Positions 38,301 through 52,108 of a DNA stretch of 64,000 nt are shown piece after piece. A program made the position numbers and the translations under genes. The first letter of the stretch is position 1. Every line of letters starts with the position of its first letter. This DNA is from Branchipolynoe longqiensis (taxonomy: Eukaryota; Annelida; Polychaeta; Phyllodocida; Polynoidae): positions 64,783,593 through 64,847,592 of the forward strand of contig CM059192.1 of the NCBI GenBank assembly GCA_030323885.1. The letters are read 5' to 3'. Under the pieces are notes generated by a model. It was not told the origin of the DNA and searched no databases. It saw only the letters and a program-made list of their open reading frames with translations.

Positions 38301-41300
38301 TGATCGGCGATCAGTGAAGACCAAATAGAGACCTTTTAACAACCACGTGACCAGCTGTGACCACCCAGGTTTATTTTGGTCGCAAGTGGTTGAAAGCCTA
38401 GTGTGACTGGGGTGTAAGGTTGCCGTTTTCTACTGGATGACATTTCTGCATCCTTAAATCGGCGAAATCATGTAAAATAAGCCAACCGTTAAATGACAGG
38501 TGAGGTATGCTTACCTTATGACGTCACCGAATGTGCCGGATGTGGCGAGAGTACTTCGGGACATGCGCACTGCGGGGGGCTCTCCACACGCGACGGCTGG
38601 AAGATGCAGGGGACGGGACGCTAAGTGCAGACACCAGTCAAGGAATTGCTTCCTAGTTGGTTTATCTCTCTAGGTTTCCATGGTAACCATTGTTATATTA
38701 GGAACAGGGTCCGTAGGGGACCTGGAAAGTCTTGAACTTTATTTGCTGCATTTCAAGGGCTTAAAAAGCCTTAAATTTAACTTAACCTATTTTAGGTAAT
38801 TATGTAAATCCCCATGTGGGGCTCCATGATGGGTGGGGAGCAAGGGTGACAAATTTAATTCATATAATATGGCTTCAAACCAAAAAAAACTAAAACGACC
38901 GTTGACAGACTCAGATTCGGACCAGGAATCTGTTAAGGATGAATGGGCTAGATTTGTTGCCCTTGAGGCAACAGATCCGTCCCAGCCTCTAGGCAAGCTG
39001 TCCCCATTTGCCATTGACAAAGGCATTCTGAGGATAGCAGGCATGGTGACTTCGGTAAAGAAATTACGTTCTGGACAGATTCTTGTGGAGTGTGGTAAGA
39101 AGGTCCATGCTGATAACCTGCTGCATTGTAAAACACTGGCAGGTGTCGACAAGAAGGCCTCACCACACCGATCCCTGAACTCTAGTAAAGGAGTAATCCG
39201 TACTAGAGAACTCCAGGGCATCGATGAGGTTGAAATCGCCTCTGAATTAAAACCTCAAGGTGTGTTAAATGTCAGAAGAATAACGATAAAAAAAGAAGGA
39301 AATATCATTCCTACAAATACTTATATTCTGACATTTAATAAACCCACCCCACCTAAGAAGTTTAAAATTGGCTACTTAATCAATGATGTGGATTTGTTTA
39401 TTCCAATTCCACTCCGATGTTTCCAATGCCAGAAGTATGGTCATGGCAGAGACGACTGCTCCAGTGAGCAGACCAATCTCTGATGTGATCAGAAAGGGCA
39501 CGAGAATACAGACTGCAAAAACACAGTTAAATGTGTTAACTGTCAAGGTGCCCACATGGCCATATCGAAAGATTGTCCTGTGGGGAAAAAAGAAAAAGCT
39601 GTACAAGGGGTGAAAACTGAAAACAACATCAGCTATCCAGAGGCTAGGAAATTGGTTGAGGGGTCCATCCCCTCCCGTTCCTATGCCTCCGTGGTCAAAC
39701 CCTCCACCAGGACAATCGAATGTCAGACCGACTGCACATGGTTGAACTTGGATCAACCAAAGTGCAGTCCTTCTGGTTTCAAGAGTGTGGTTTCTTTGAT
39801 GAAGACAACCACTCTCCAAGCTGATCCGAGTCTGAGTGTGTCTAAGAAAGACACAAACAAAGCTTAAAAAAAACAAAAGCCGGTGACAGAAAAGGCTCCG
39901 GCACAAAAACAAAGGAGAGCTGCTCCCAATAGGGAGCAGAAGGGATCTATCTCCCTTAAAAATAAGTTTTGCCCCTTAGACGAAGAAGAGATGGCTGAGG
40001 CTGCACCAAGTCATGGTCGCAGCGTCTCCCCCAAAGTGAAAATGAGGGGGAGATTACCCGTCAATCGACCACCTTGATGGCGGGTGCATTTCTTCTTAAA
40101 TCCAACTGCCAAGGTTTTAGAGCAAACTTCAATGAGGTGTGATTGCTTTGTGAGAGACTTGACCCTCTTGCCCTTTGATTGCAAGAGCATACATAAAGGC
40201 TACTGATCAGAGTTCCCTTAAACATTACAATATGTATCACTTTTATGCACCGGAAGGGGAACGAGCCACTGGTGGCTCATCCATTCTGGTGCATGAAGAC
40301 GTGATACACCCCCTACATCACCTTAAATACAACTTTTCAAGCAATAGCCATTCGAATTAGTCTGGATAAAACCATTACAATATGCTCCATATATATCCCC
40401 CATAACTCCATATTTTCAACACAAGATTTGGAAATTTTAGCTGATCAGTTGCCAACCCCCTACATTTTAATGGGGGACTTCAATGCATACAACCCCATGT
40501 GGGGTAGTGCAAACACAAACAGCAAAGGGCAGGGGAGTTGAGAATTTCCTAAGCAGTCGTGCTTTAAGCTTTCTGAATGATGGGTCCCATACTTATGTTC
40601 ATCCTGGGTATGGGACCTCCTCTGCAATCGACCTCACTATTTTGCAACCTGGTCTCCTACTGGACTTCTCATGGAGAGTTTGGAAGACCTTTGTCGAAGT
40701 GACCATTTCCCTATCGTGATTACGACTAAGGGAACAGCTCAGAACTGGAAGGAACCGAGCTGGCGGCTGAACAAAGCCGACTGGTCACTGTTCCAGTCAC
40801 TCGCCCGTGAGAGGTTCGCGGGAGAAGCTCGCAATGATCCTGTTGCAATGAAAACATTCACAGAGATCTTGGGATCGATTGCAGAGGAAACCATTCCTAA
40901 GACTTCGGCATTTCCAAAACATAACAAATCCTTGGTTTAATGCAACTTTTAAGAACGCTATCAATGAGCGGGAGAAAGAGCAACATGCGTTCTTCCGGTG
41001 GCCTACCGCCGAGAACCATGTTCGCTTTAAAATGGTAAGGGCTCGGGCTCACCAAATTATTAGGGAGGCAAGGAGGCTGTGTTGGAGACAATATGTCTCC
41101 AGCATAACCACTCACATCCCACTTTCTAAAGTATGGACCATGATCCGGAAAATAAAAGTAAAAGATGCTGGATCATCGTTCCAACACCTAAAACACAATA
41201 ATATTCTTTTAACTTCCGTAACCGACATAGCCAACCTACTTGCCAGTACTTTTTCTCACAACTCATCTGTAGAAAACTGCCTTCCAGCCTTTGCGCAGAT

Positions 41301-44300
41301 GAAGTTGTGCCTGGAGCGACATTCTATAAATTTCAAATCTTATACCTACATTGAGTGCAATGCTCCGTGTTGAGTGGAGGGATACCTGTATTGAGTGCAA
41401 TGCTTCGTGTTGAGTGGAGGGGTACCTACCCGTGCAGTTGTTGGTAGGCTGTGTCCAGGTGCCCCAGTGAGTGCAGGTGAGCAGGTGTGGCTTGGACTCC
41501 TTCAGTGTGTAACCATAGTTACATGAATAGGACACTGTGGTGCCCGGCACGTTCGTCGTCGCGTTCGGGACACCCGTCGCGTTCGGAAATTCGGGGTGTG
41601 GAAGGCAGAGTGAGGCTGGGGAATTAAAGAACACATACACAAGCAGCAGAAACAAGTATAGCTTCTTTTATTTAAAGATGCCTCTAGAGCACACAAATTT
41701 TTGTATCATCAGCTATTGGACGTCAAACATATGGTCATTCTGACATATTTCTTTGGAGGAAACCTGCTACTGTCACGTAGGCTATTCTATCCGATAAGCA
41801 GCAAGGGGTCTTTTACATGCACCTTCCCACACTCAGAACATCACATGCCACAGCCTTTGATCAACCAGTTGTGGACCACTGGTTGAAACTGAAAATAGCC
41901 CAAACTGCAAATGGGTCCACTGAGAAGGTGGACACTTTATCACCTGAGCTAAGTCCCTTTCCCCACAACCAGCAGATAAAGACACGAGATCAGCAGCAAT
42001 AACGTAGTCAGAGTCAGCTGAGCCAACAACACACCAGTAATAAGACACATGTAACGAGCAGAAACATCACGCACATACAAGCAGCAATAACGTAGTCAGA
42101 GCCAGGTGAGACAACAACACACCAGTAACAAGACACACATAACGAGTAGAAACAGCACACACACACAAGCAGCAGCAATAACGTAGTCAGAGCCAGCTCA
42201 GACAATACACCAGTAACAAGACACATGTAATGAGTAGAAACAGCACGCACACACAAGCAGCAATCACGTAGTCAGAGCCAGCTCAGACAACAACACACAA
42301 GTAACAAGACATGTAACGATTAGAAACAGCACGCACACACAAGCAGCAATAACGTAGTGAGAGCCAGCTGAGACAACAACACACCAGTAACAAGACACAC
42401 GTAACGAGCAGAAACAGCATGCACACACAAGCAGCAATAACGTAGTCAGAGCCAGCTCAGACAACAACACACCAGTAACAAGACACATGTAACGAGCAGA
42501 AACAGCACGCACACACAAGCAGCAATAACGTAGTCAGAGCCAGCTCAGAGAACAACACACGAGTAACAAGATATGTAACGATTAGAAACAGCACGCACAC
42601 ACAAGCAGCAATAACGTAGTCAGAGCCAGCTGAGAAAACAACACACCAGTAACAAGACACATGTAACGAGCAGAAACAGCACGCACACACAAGCAGCAGC
42701 AATAACGTAGTCAGAGCCAGCTGAGACAACAACACACCAGTAACAAGACATGTAACGAGTAGAAACAGCACACACACACAAGCAGCAGCAATAACGTAGT
42801 CAGAGCCAGCTCAGACAACAACACATCAGTAACAAGACATGTAACGAGTAGAAACCGCACGCACACACAAGCAGCAGCAACAATTCAAAACAACCGATCC
42901 ACAGTGTACCAATATTTAGTTTGGTCATAAAATGCTTAGATACAGTAAGATGCTTATATAAATTTAGCAAATAATCAAGTGTAAATTTGAGTTTTACTCT
43001 AGAATAATCATTAATGATTCACGATTGATAATTCCCCTGCTTATTCAACTAAGGTACAAAAAAAGAATTTAATTATAAAAAAGAATTGTTGGCGCAGGCG
43101 TACTCACATTGGCACCCGGACTGTGCTTCTCCCCGCCAGGCGCCGCCCTCACACCGCAGGGTCACGTGGTTCTCACGGTTCGGCCACATGAAGCTGCGAG
43201 ACGAACAAACATCTACACCCAGTGACACATCCACACCTAGTTGTCTAATGACATGTACACCTAGTGACACATCCACACCTTGTTGTCTAATGGCATATAC
43301 ACCTAGTGACACATCTACACCTAGTTGTCTAATGACATGTACACCTAGTGACACATCCACACATAGTTGTCTAATGACATATACACCTAGTGACACATCT
43401 ACACCTAGTTGTCTAATGACATGTACACCGAGTGACACATCCAAACATAGTTGTCACTCAACACCAGCTGCAGGTGGTGTCCATAATGTATGCAGGATGG
43501 CTGGGTGTGCTTGCCCATCGGCCCCGTGGTAACAGGTAGTTGCAGACAGTTACAACAAACATATATTAAAAATGTCCTTCTCCTCCACTTGCACTCTTAC
43601 TGGTGCATAGAGGGAACATTTCACTAAACATTAACTGTTTCTTACATGAACATCACGTCATAATCTCGGGCACCATGTGTTATCATATTTTCCACATAGT
43701 CTCTTATGTCACACAGCGAGTGGGCACCCATTGCTTCTCTGTTACATAACCTTGGTCCCCACTCCGTCCCTGAGAATAGTAATGCTCTCTGCCAATATAT
43801 AAATCCGAACCAAAAATCTATATATTTTTACATAGTGACACATCCACACCTAGCCTATGCTTCCGACACGGCGTAAAACAATCACCAATCAATCAATCCA
43901 CACCTAGTTGTCTAATGACATATACAACTAGTGACACATTGACACCTCGTTGTCTAATGACATATACACCCAGTGACACATCCACACCTAGCCTATGCTG
44001 CCGACATGGCGTAAAACAATCACCAATCAATCAATCCACACCTAGTTGTCTAATGACATATACACCCAGTGACACATCCACACCTAGTTGTCTAATGACA
44101 TATACACCTAGTGACACATCCACACCTAGCCTATGCTGCCGACACGGCGTAAAACAATCACCAATCAATCAATCCACACCTAGTTGTCTAATGACATATA
44201 CAACTAGTGACACATTGACACCTCGTTGTCTAATGACATGTACACCCAGTGACACATTCACACCTAGCCTATGCTGCCGACACGGTATAAAGCAACCAGC

Positions 44301-47300
44301 AATCAGTCAATCAATCCACACCTAGTTGTCTAATGGCATGATCGCCTAGTGACACATCCACACCTAGTTGTCTAATGACATATACGCCCAGTTACACATC
44401 CACACCTAGTTGTCTAATGACATATACCTAGTGACACATCCACACCTAGTTGTCTAATGACATATACACCCAGTGACACATCCACACCTAGTTGTCTAAT
44501 GACATGTGTCTGATGACACCTGGTCGTCTCATGACATGTATACACCTGGTTGCCTTAGGACACATCTACACCTGGTTGCCTAGTGACACACCTACACCTG
44601 GCTGTCTAGCAACACATCTACACCTAGATTCCTAGTTACACATCTAGACCTGGTTATCTACTGACAATCTACATTCAGGTTCTAGAGCTAGTTCGTTGTC
44701 TAGTGAGAAGAATTCCTGCTCAAAGGGGACCCTTCTCCTGAATGTATTGGATGTCAGTCCCCACTGACAGTCAAGCACATTTGACTAAACTGTGTCGATT
44801 TTATGTCACTGCGCCAACAATTTTACACTACAAACAGCATGCATGACCTTTTTACTAAAGTAAAAACAAGAAGACATTTATTGAAGCTGACTAAAGCTGC
44901 ATATTCTGATGAAGCATCACATTTTCAAAACCAAAATAATTATCTAGAATTGATTCTACATATCTAACTTATGATACATACTGATGCACTTATTGAGCAT
45001 TTGCTGTCAAATTGAAGTAAACCTTGAGGCAACTATGGTGTCAGAATTTTGGCCCACTTGCCAAAACTAATTTGACATGTTTGCCCTTCAAATATATCAA
45101 AACCCTTTGAAATAGAAGTTACTTCAAGCTAAAAGTATGGTCAATTAAAACAATCAATTTAATATATTTATCTAAGAAAAATTACAGAATCTCAAAACCA
45201 TCGGATTATGCAACTCTAAGGTGTAAGGGTACGAACCCGTGTTCACAGGAGAAGTTGACCATAGTGCCGGGATCCGTCCACTTGCTGTCCGCTATGGCAT
45301 CAGGAAGGGCGGGCACCGGGGGGCAGCGGCCGACTGTGGGGTAAGACACAGAGGGTTAAAGTTTAAAGTTGCACAGTCTGATGGCTTTGAATTTCTATAT
45401 TTTTTCTGAGATAAATATATTAGATCAATCACTAGTATCTACTTTACATTAGTTCAAAGTTACTTTTATTTTAAATGGTAAACCTTTGAGATATTTTGAG
45501 TGCAAACATGGACAATTAGTTTGGGCAAGCTTGCCAAAACTCTGACACCATAGACTTCTGCAGTAACAGGTTCTGTTAAATTGACTCAGATTGCCTTCTA
45601 TGCAGAAAAAAATGCTTAATAAGTGCATCAGTATCTAAGTTAGATATGTAAAATCAAATCTAGATAATTGGTTTGGTTTTCAAAATTTGATATTTGATCG
45701 GACTATGCAGCTTTAAGTTAGTCACCCAGTATAGCCCACCGAGTGTCCTCAGCCGTAGCCACTCATCTGCTCATAGCTTACACACTATTTTCTGCCCAAG
45801 AGAGAGAGCCTCCTGCTGAATGCATTGGGTGTCAGTCCCCACTGACGCTCAAACACATTTGATTAAACTGCGGAGATTTGATGTCTTTGCACCAACAATT
45901 TTACAATGCAAACACCATGCATGATCTTTCAACTAATGCACAACAAGAGGCGATCCTAGCTTTCTTGAGGGCGGCAGGACTATACCGCCTTATATAGTTC
46001 ATTAAAACAATCTTCACCAATTTATCTAGAATTTTACCTGGCTTCAAATTTGTTGTCATCATAATTGTGAGCCGTTGAGTTTGACTTCAAAAGTATCTCT
46101 GGACACATAGTTGATTGTGTGCTTTTACATTCTCTGTAAAAGCGACGACCGGAAAATAATATGACAGAATAAGATTTGAACAATTCTCCCTGTGATTATG
46201 GCCTTTGCTGCCACCAAGGTGTTAAGCAATTACCACTAAGTAACTAACTAAACCCACCGAGAAACAAACAAACTCCGAATAGTTCTAATTTGTGCCACAG
46301 CTGTACACCAACCAAAGCTCTCCAAGCACACCTTTGCTTTGCTTTTCAGTTTATGCAACCGAATATGTTGGTGGGGGAAGAGTGGAGAGGTCTGTAATGT
46401 ATGAATGACATCGCGGGTGGCATTACATCGCGGGTGGCATTACATCGCGGGTGGCATTACATCGCCGGTGGCATTACATCGCGGATGGCATTACATCGCG
46501 GGTGGCATTACATCGCCGGTGGCATTACATCGCGGGTGGCATTACATCGCGGGTGGCATTACATCGCGGGTGGCATTACATCGCGGGTGGCATTACATCG
46601 CGGGTGGCATTACATCGCCGGTGGCATTACATCGCGGGTGGCATTACATCGCGGGTGGCATTACATCGCCGGTGGCATTACATCGCGGGTGGCATTACAT
46701 CGTGGGTGGCATTACATCGCCGGTGGCATTACATCGCGGGTGGCATTACATCGCCGGTGGCATTACATCGCGGGTGGCAGTGGGAAATTTCAATCGTGGA
46801 CAATTTGCCTTCCTCATTCCACCGCTCCTTGCCCTATCATGGTAATGCCGAGCACCAGGTGAGGTAGCAACAAGTACCAGTTTTGTAAGTTGTCGATTTG
46901 ACTCGGCCAGGGTTCGAACCCGGGGGTTTGAATTGAATTGAATTGAACATATTCTAATAGACCCCTTTCAATGTTTATAAACATCGTGTATGCACGCGCA
47001 GCTTGGGTGCATAACGAATGCACACTGCCATTGAGTTTGCCAGTACGCGCAGTGCAGAACGTCAGTTTTAATATCTATTCGTTGAATATGTTTTCTATAT
47101 GTGGTCCAAGCGGTTTGTTTCTAGCTGGTGTAGTTTTAGAGATATTTTACTTTTTCTGTATAGAGATTGCTCACGGCCATTGACAATGCATTGAGTTTGC
47201 CGATACACACAATGCAAAACGTCAATTGTATTCAAAGTTAATAGAAATTCAGAACCCTAGCCATATAAATTTAATAAAAATCTGTTCGTTGAATATGGTT

Positions 47301-50300
47301 TCTATATGTGTTCCGATCGGTTTGTTTCTAGATAGTGTAGTTTTAGAGATATTTCACTTATTCTGTATGAAGATTGCTCACGGCCATTGACAATGCATTG
47401 AGTTTGCCTATACGCGCAGTGCAAAAACGTCAATTTTATTCAAATTAATAGAAATGCAGAACTCTAACCATATAAATTTTATATAATCTGTTCGCTGAAT
47501 ATGTTTTCTATATATGTTCCAAGCGGTTTGTTTCTAGATGGTGTATTTCTAGAGATATTTCACTTTCTTTTACACTGCAAGCAGCATGCACAACCTTTTC
47601 ACAAAGTAAAACAAGAAAACATTTTAGCCTTTTTAAGGGCAGCTGGTCTATATCATCACATATAGTCCCTTAAACATATTAGATCAATTAACAACCTTTA
47701 ACTATAGTATTATCTTAATTCTATTTCCTTTAGCCACAAATTATGCAACTGTGAGCTTTTTAAATCCACAGTGTACTGACACAAAATTGATTCTGTGCTT
47801 TTGCATTCTGTAAAAGCGATGGTTGAATAAAAAAATAAAAAACAATTCTCGCCGTGAATATGGCCTATGCTGCTGACACGGCGTAAAGAAACCACCAATC
47901 AATCAATCAATCACTTTTTCTGTATGAAGATTGCTCACGGCCATTGACAATGCATTGAGTTTTCCTATATGCGCAGTGCAAAACATCAATTTTATTCAAA
48001 ATTAATAGAAATGCAGAACCCTAACCTTATAAATTTAATATAATCTGTTCATAGAATATGTTTTATATATCTGTTCCAAGCGGTTTGTTTTTAGATGGTG
48101 TAGTTCTAGAGATATTTCACTTTTTATGTTTGAAGATTGCTCACGGCCATTGACAATGCATTGAGTTTGCCAATACGCACAGTGCAAAACGTCAATTTTA
48201 TTCAAAATTAATAGAAATGCAGAACCCTAACCATATAAATTTAATATAATCTATTCGTTGAATATGTTTTCTATATGTGTTCTAACCGGTTTGTTTCTAG
48301 GTGGTGTAGTTTAAGAGGTATTTCACTTTTGTTGTATGAAGATTGCTCATAGCCATTGAGTTGGGGGTGTGACAGTGTCGTCCTGCAGCCAAGCAGCGCG
48401 CGCACTGACCTAAATACCCATGCTGACGTCATATGAAATAGGTCTATAAAAGCAGCCGCTGCCTGTCACGTGGTGTCGCCTACCAGCGCAATCGACCGAG
48501 GCGTCGGTCCAGCTGCCGTCCGCCTGACAGCTGACCGTTTTCACCTCGTATCCGTCCCGAGTGCGCATGCCCAGTGAGCACGTGTAGACCACGTGACTGA
48601 AGGCGCGATGCGGCGCATGCGCGACGAGCACACCGTTTGGAGCTTGTGCCGGTGGTTCGCAGAACACCTCTGGAACAAGCGGCAAGTCTTCAAAGCCGAC
48701 CGGAGACAGGCGAAACAAAGCTGCGCCGTGATTGGCTAAGCATAAATATATATTGCAGAGTGACTGAGCGTGGACAGATAAGTTACCACGTTTGCAGACA
48801 GGGGGCGAAACAATCGGCCTGGTTGCATAGTCAATCAACAATTAATAATAGATCAGTACAGTCGATGACTTACAATATAATGAGTGAAAGCTTCCAATTA
48901 ATTATACTTATCACATATAATATATATAATGTATTTATATATATATATATACACATATATACAGGTTGAGCATCACAAATCCGGCATCTTTGGGACCGGA
49001 TAAGTGATTTTACCAGATAACTGATCGTTACATTAAAATGCACTTAAAGTTGCATAGTTCGATGATTTTGAGTTTCTGTCATTTTCTGAGCTAAATATAT
49101 TAGATTGATCGTTATAATCTATATTTCTTTAGTTTGAAGTAACTTTGCTTTAACATGACTAAGATAGGAGATATTTAAAGTGTAAACATGCCAAATTAAA
49201 GCTGCATAGTCCAATGAAACATAACATTTCCAAACCAAAACAATTACCTAGATTTGATTCTACATATCAAACTTAGATGCTGGTGCACTTATTAAACATT
49301 TGTCGTCACATATAAGGGGATACTGAGTCAATTAAAGTTGCATGGTCCGATGGCACTTGAATTTTTGTCTTATTTTTTAGATAAATATATCAAATTGATC
49401 GTTACAAGCTACTAATCATTAGTCCGGAGTGATTTTGATTAAAGATGATTAGTTTTGAAGTAATATGAGCTGAAAGAAACCAAAAATAATTTCGACAAGC
49501 TTGTCAAAAGTCCTGTGGCTATGACCCAGATGGTCCTCTCGCGGTGACCACGTGATGTGAGATGACCTGGAACCTTACAGGACTGTAGGTAGGTATTCCT
49601 GGTTGGGGTAGGCCTTCTAAGTTCTAGGACTGGATTAGTGCCATAGGCCCATATGGCACTAGGGTTTTCAACAAAATATAATGTGTGTCTGTTGTCTGCT
49701 TGTGTCTGTCTATGTATGTCTGTATGTATCTGTGTGTGTGTATTTCTGTGTTTCTCTGTATGTGTGGTAGTATGTAGTATGTATGTGTGGGTATGTATGT
49801 GTGTGTCTGCCTCTAGTCTGTGTGCGTCTGTCTATGTGTCTCTGTCTGTGTGTGTCTCTCTCTGCAAAGTCAGGTCGGGTGTATGTGTGTCTGTGTATGT
49901 CAGGTGTGTGCATGTCTGTGTGTTTCTGTGTCTGTGTGTGCTGTTTATGCATGTATGTCTGTGTGTGTCTATCTATGTGTGTCTGTGTGTGTGTATATGT
50001 GTGTGTGTAATGTATGTGTGGCATGTCTGTGTGTGTATGTGCGTCTGTGTATATCTGTGGGTATGTATGTGTGTGGCTGCCTCTGTGTGTGTGTGTGTCT
50101 CTCTCTGCAAAGTCAGGTCGGGTGTATGTGTGTCTGTGTATGTATGTGTGTCTGTGTGTGTATGGGTGTGTATGTCTGTATGCGTGTGTGTGTGTCTGTG
50201 TGTATGCATGTGTGTGCGTGTAAGTGTCTGCCTCCATCTGTGTGCGGCTGTCTATGTGTCTGTGTGTGTGTGTGTCTATCTCTGCAAAGTCATGTCGGGT

Positions 50301-52077
50301 GTATGTGTCTCTGTGTATGTCGGGTGTGTGCATGTATGTGTGTTTGTGTGTCTGTGTGTGCTGTCTATGCATGTCTGTCTGTGTGTGTATATCTGTGTGT
50401 CTGTCTGTGTGTATATATATATATATGTATGTGTGTCTGTGTGTGTATGTCTATGTGTGTATGTCTCTGCATGTCTGTGTGTATGTCTGTGTGTGTCTGT
50501 CTGGGGGTGTCTCTGTGTGTGTGTGTGTGTGTGTGTGGCTCTCTCTCTGCAAAGTCAGGTTGGGTGTATGTGTGTCTGTGTATGTCGGGTGTGTGCATGT
50601 GTGTGTGTTTCTGTGTATGTGTGTACTGTCTGTGCATGTCTGTCTGTGTGTGCCTATCTATGGGTGTCTGTCTGTGTGTGTATGTCTTGTGTGTGTATGT
50701 CTGTGTGTGTATGTCTGTGTGTATGTCTGTCTCTGTAAAGTCAGGTCAGGAAACACACAGACACATACACACACATCCACCTCATATCCCCTTCCCCTCT
50801 ATGACCCTGCACAGCAGGCCTACTTGGTTGGGGGAGCTAATGGGGTCACGAGATTGGCCTAATTGGTTAATGGCCTTCCTGCATAATGGGTGTTTCAAAC
50901 TGAGTGTTCAAAGGGGTGAGGTTATAAACTCACTGGTTCTTCTGTATATACTGTCCCAAATCATTAGCTAATACACCAATATCTAAGTTGGATATATAGC
51001 ATCAAATGTAAGTAGTTGTTTTAATTTTGACAAAATTATATTTCATCGGACCATGCAACTTTAATAGAACCGGTTAGTGTTACTGCAGAAGCCTATGGTG
51101 TTAGAGTTTTGGCAAGCTTGCCAAAATTAATTTAGCATGTTTCCATTTCAAATATCATCTCAAAAGTTAGTGATTTAGAATAAAAGTTACTTCAAACTAA
51201 AGTAAGGTACATTATAATGAACAACCTAATATGTTTATCTCAGAAAATGAGAGAAACTCAAAATCATCGGACTATGCACCTTTAATGTTGGTGTGCTTTC
51301 CAAAACTAGGATGCAGCAGTAACAGGTCCTGTTCAATTGACTTAGAATTCCCTTCTGGGCAGCAACAAACACTTAATAAATACACCAGTATCTAACTTCT
51401 AAGTTGGATATGTAGGTTAAATCTAGATAAGGGTTTTGCTTTTGAAAATTTGATGTTTTTATCGAACTATGCAACTTTAAACCAAGACCTAACCACTTCA
51501 TCTTACCTTTAAATTAAAGCTGCATAGTCCGATGAAAACAACAATTTTCAAAACCAAAACACTGACCTAGTTTTCATTCTACGTATCTAACTTAGATACT
51601 GGTGCACTTATTAAGGATTTGTTGCTGCATGAAAAAGCACAATAAGTCAATCTACTAGAATATGTTCCTATTGAAGCCTATGGTGTGAGAGTTTTGTCGT
51701 GCTTGCCAAAATTAATTTGTCATGTTTGCACTTCAAATATATCAAAAGGTAGCAATGTCAAATGGAAATGACTTCAAACTAACATATTTATATTTATCTA
51801 AAAAAATGAAAAAAACTCAAAACGATCGGACTATGCAACTTTAAAATACCCTGTAAAACAGTACATATTACTTCATAAAGGAAATAGACAAATTAAATAT
51901 CAGGAACTGGTGGTGATTACATTGATACTGATAGTGTTTTGAAGTATTGCCCCTCATTCATTATTTCTTGTTCACTTCATGAAACTGAGCAGGAAGTTTG
52001 AAATTGTTCTTGGAGAAATTAATGTCGGATTACCGATTGAACCGGATAACTGATTGCCGGAAAAGTGATTGTCAACC

Positions 52078-52108
<31 letters not shown>

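Larger units (their letters stand above)
48963..52078. mobile_element. Possible large DNA transposon filled with repeats
   Basis: Left CAGGTTGAGCATCACAAATC and right GATTGTCAACCTG (with CCGGAAAAG just before) form imperfect inverted ends. A TA precedes the left end but the right flank is a TG tract. The ends resemble those of pogo/Tigger-type elements. No transposase is seen inside; MITEs and a TG-rich tract fill it. Confidence 0.4.

Noticed and set aside
42000..44520. CRISPR-like appearance of regular repeats
   Set aside because: No unique spacers between repeats and no cas genes; units are contiguous tandem repeats in a eukaryotic intron.
46401..46867. Three overlapping plus-strand frames of about 140-150 codons
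   Set aside because: Each is the same 17-bp repeat read in a different frame.
49653..50971. Val/Cys-rich frames of 361-383 codons
   Set aside because: They are translations of a TG/CTG-rich tract, with parallel open frames on both strands.
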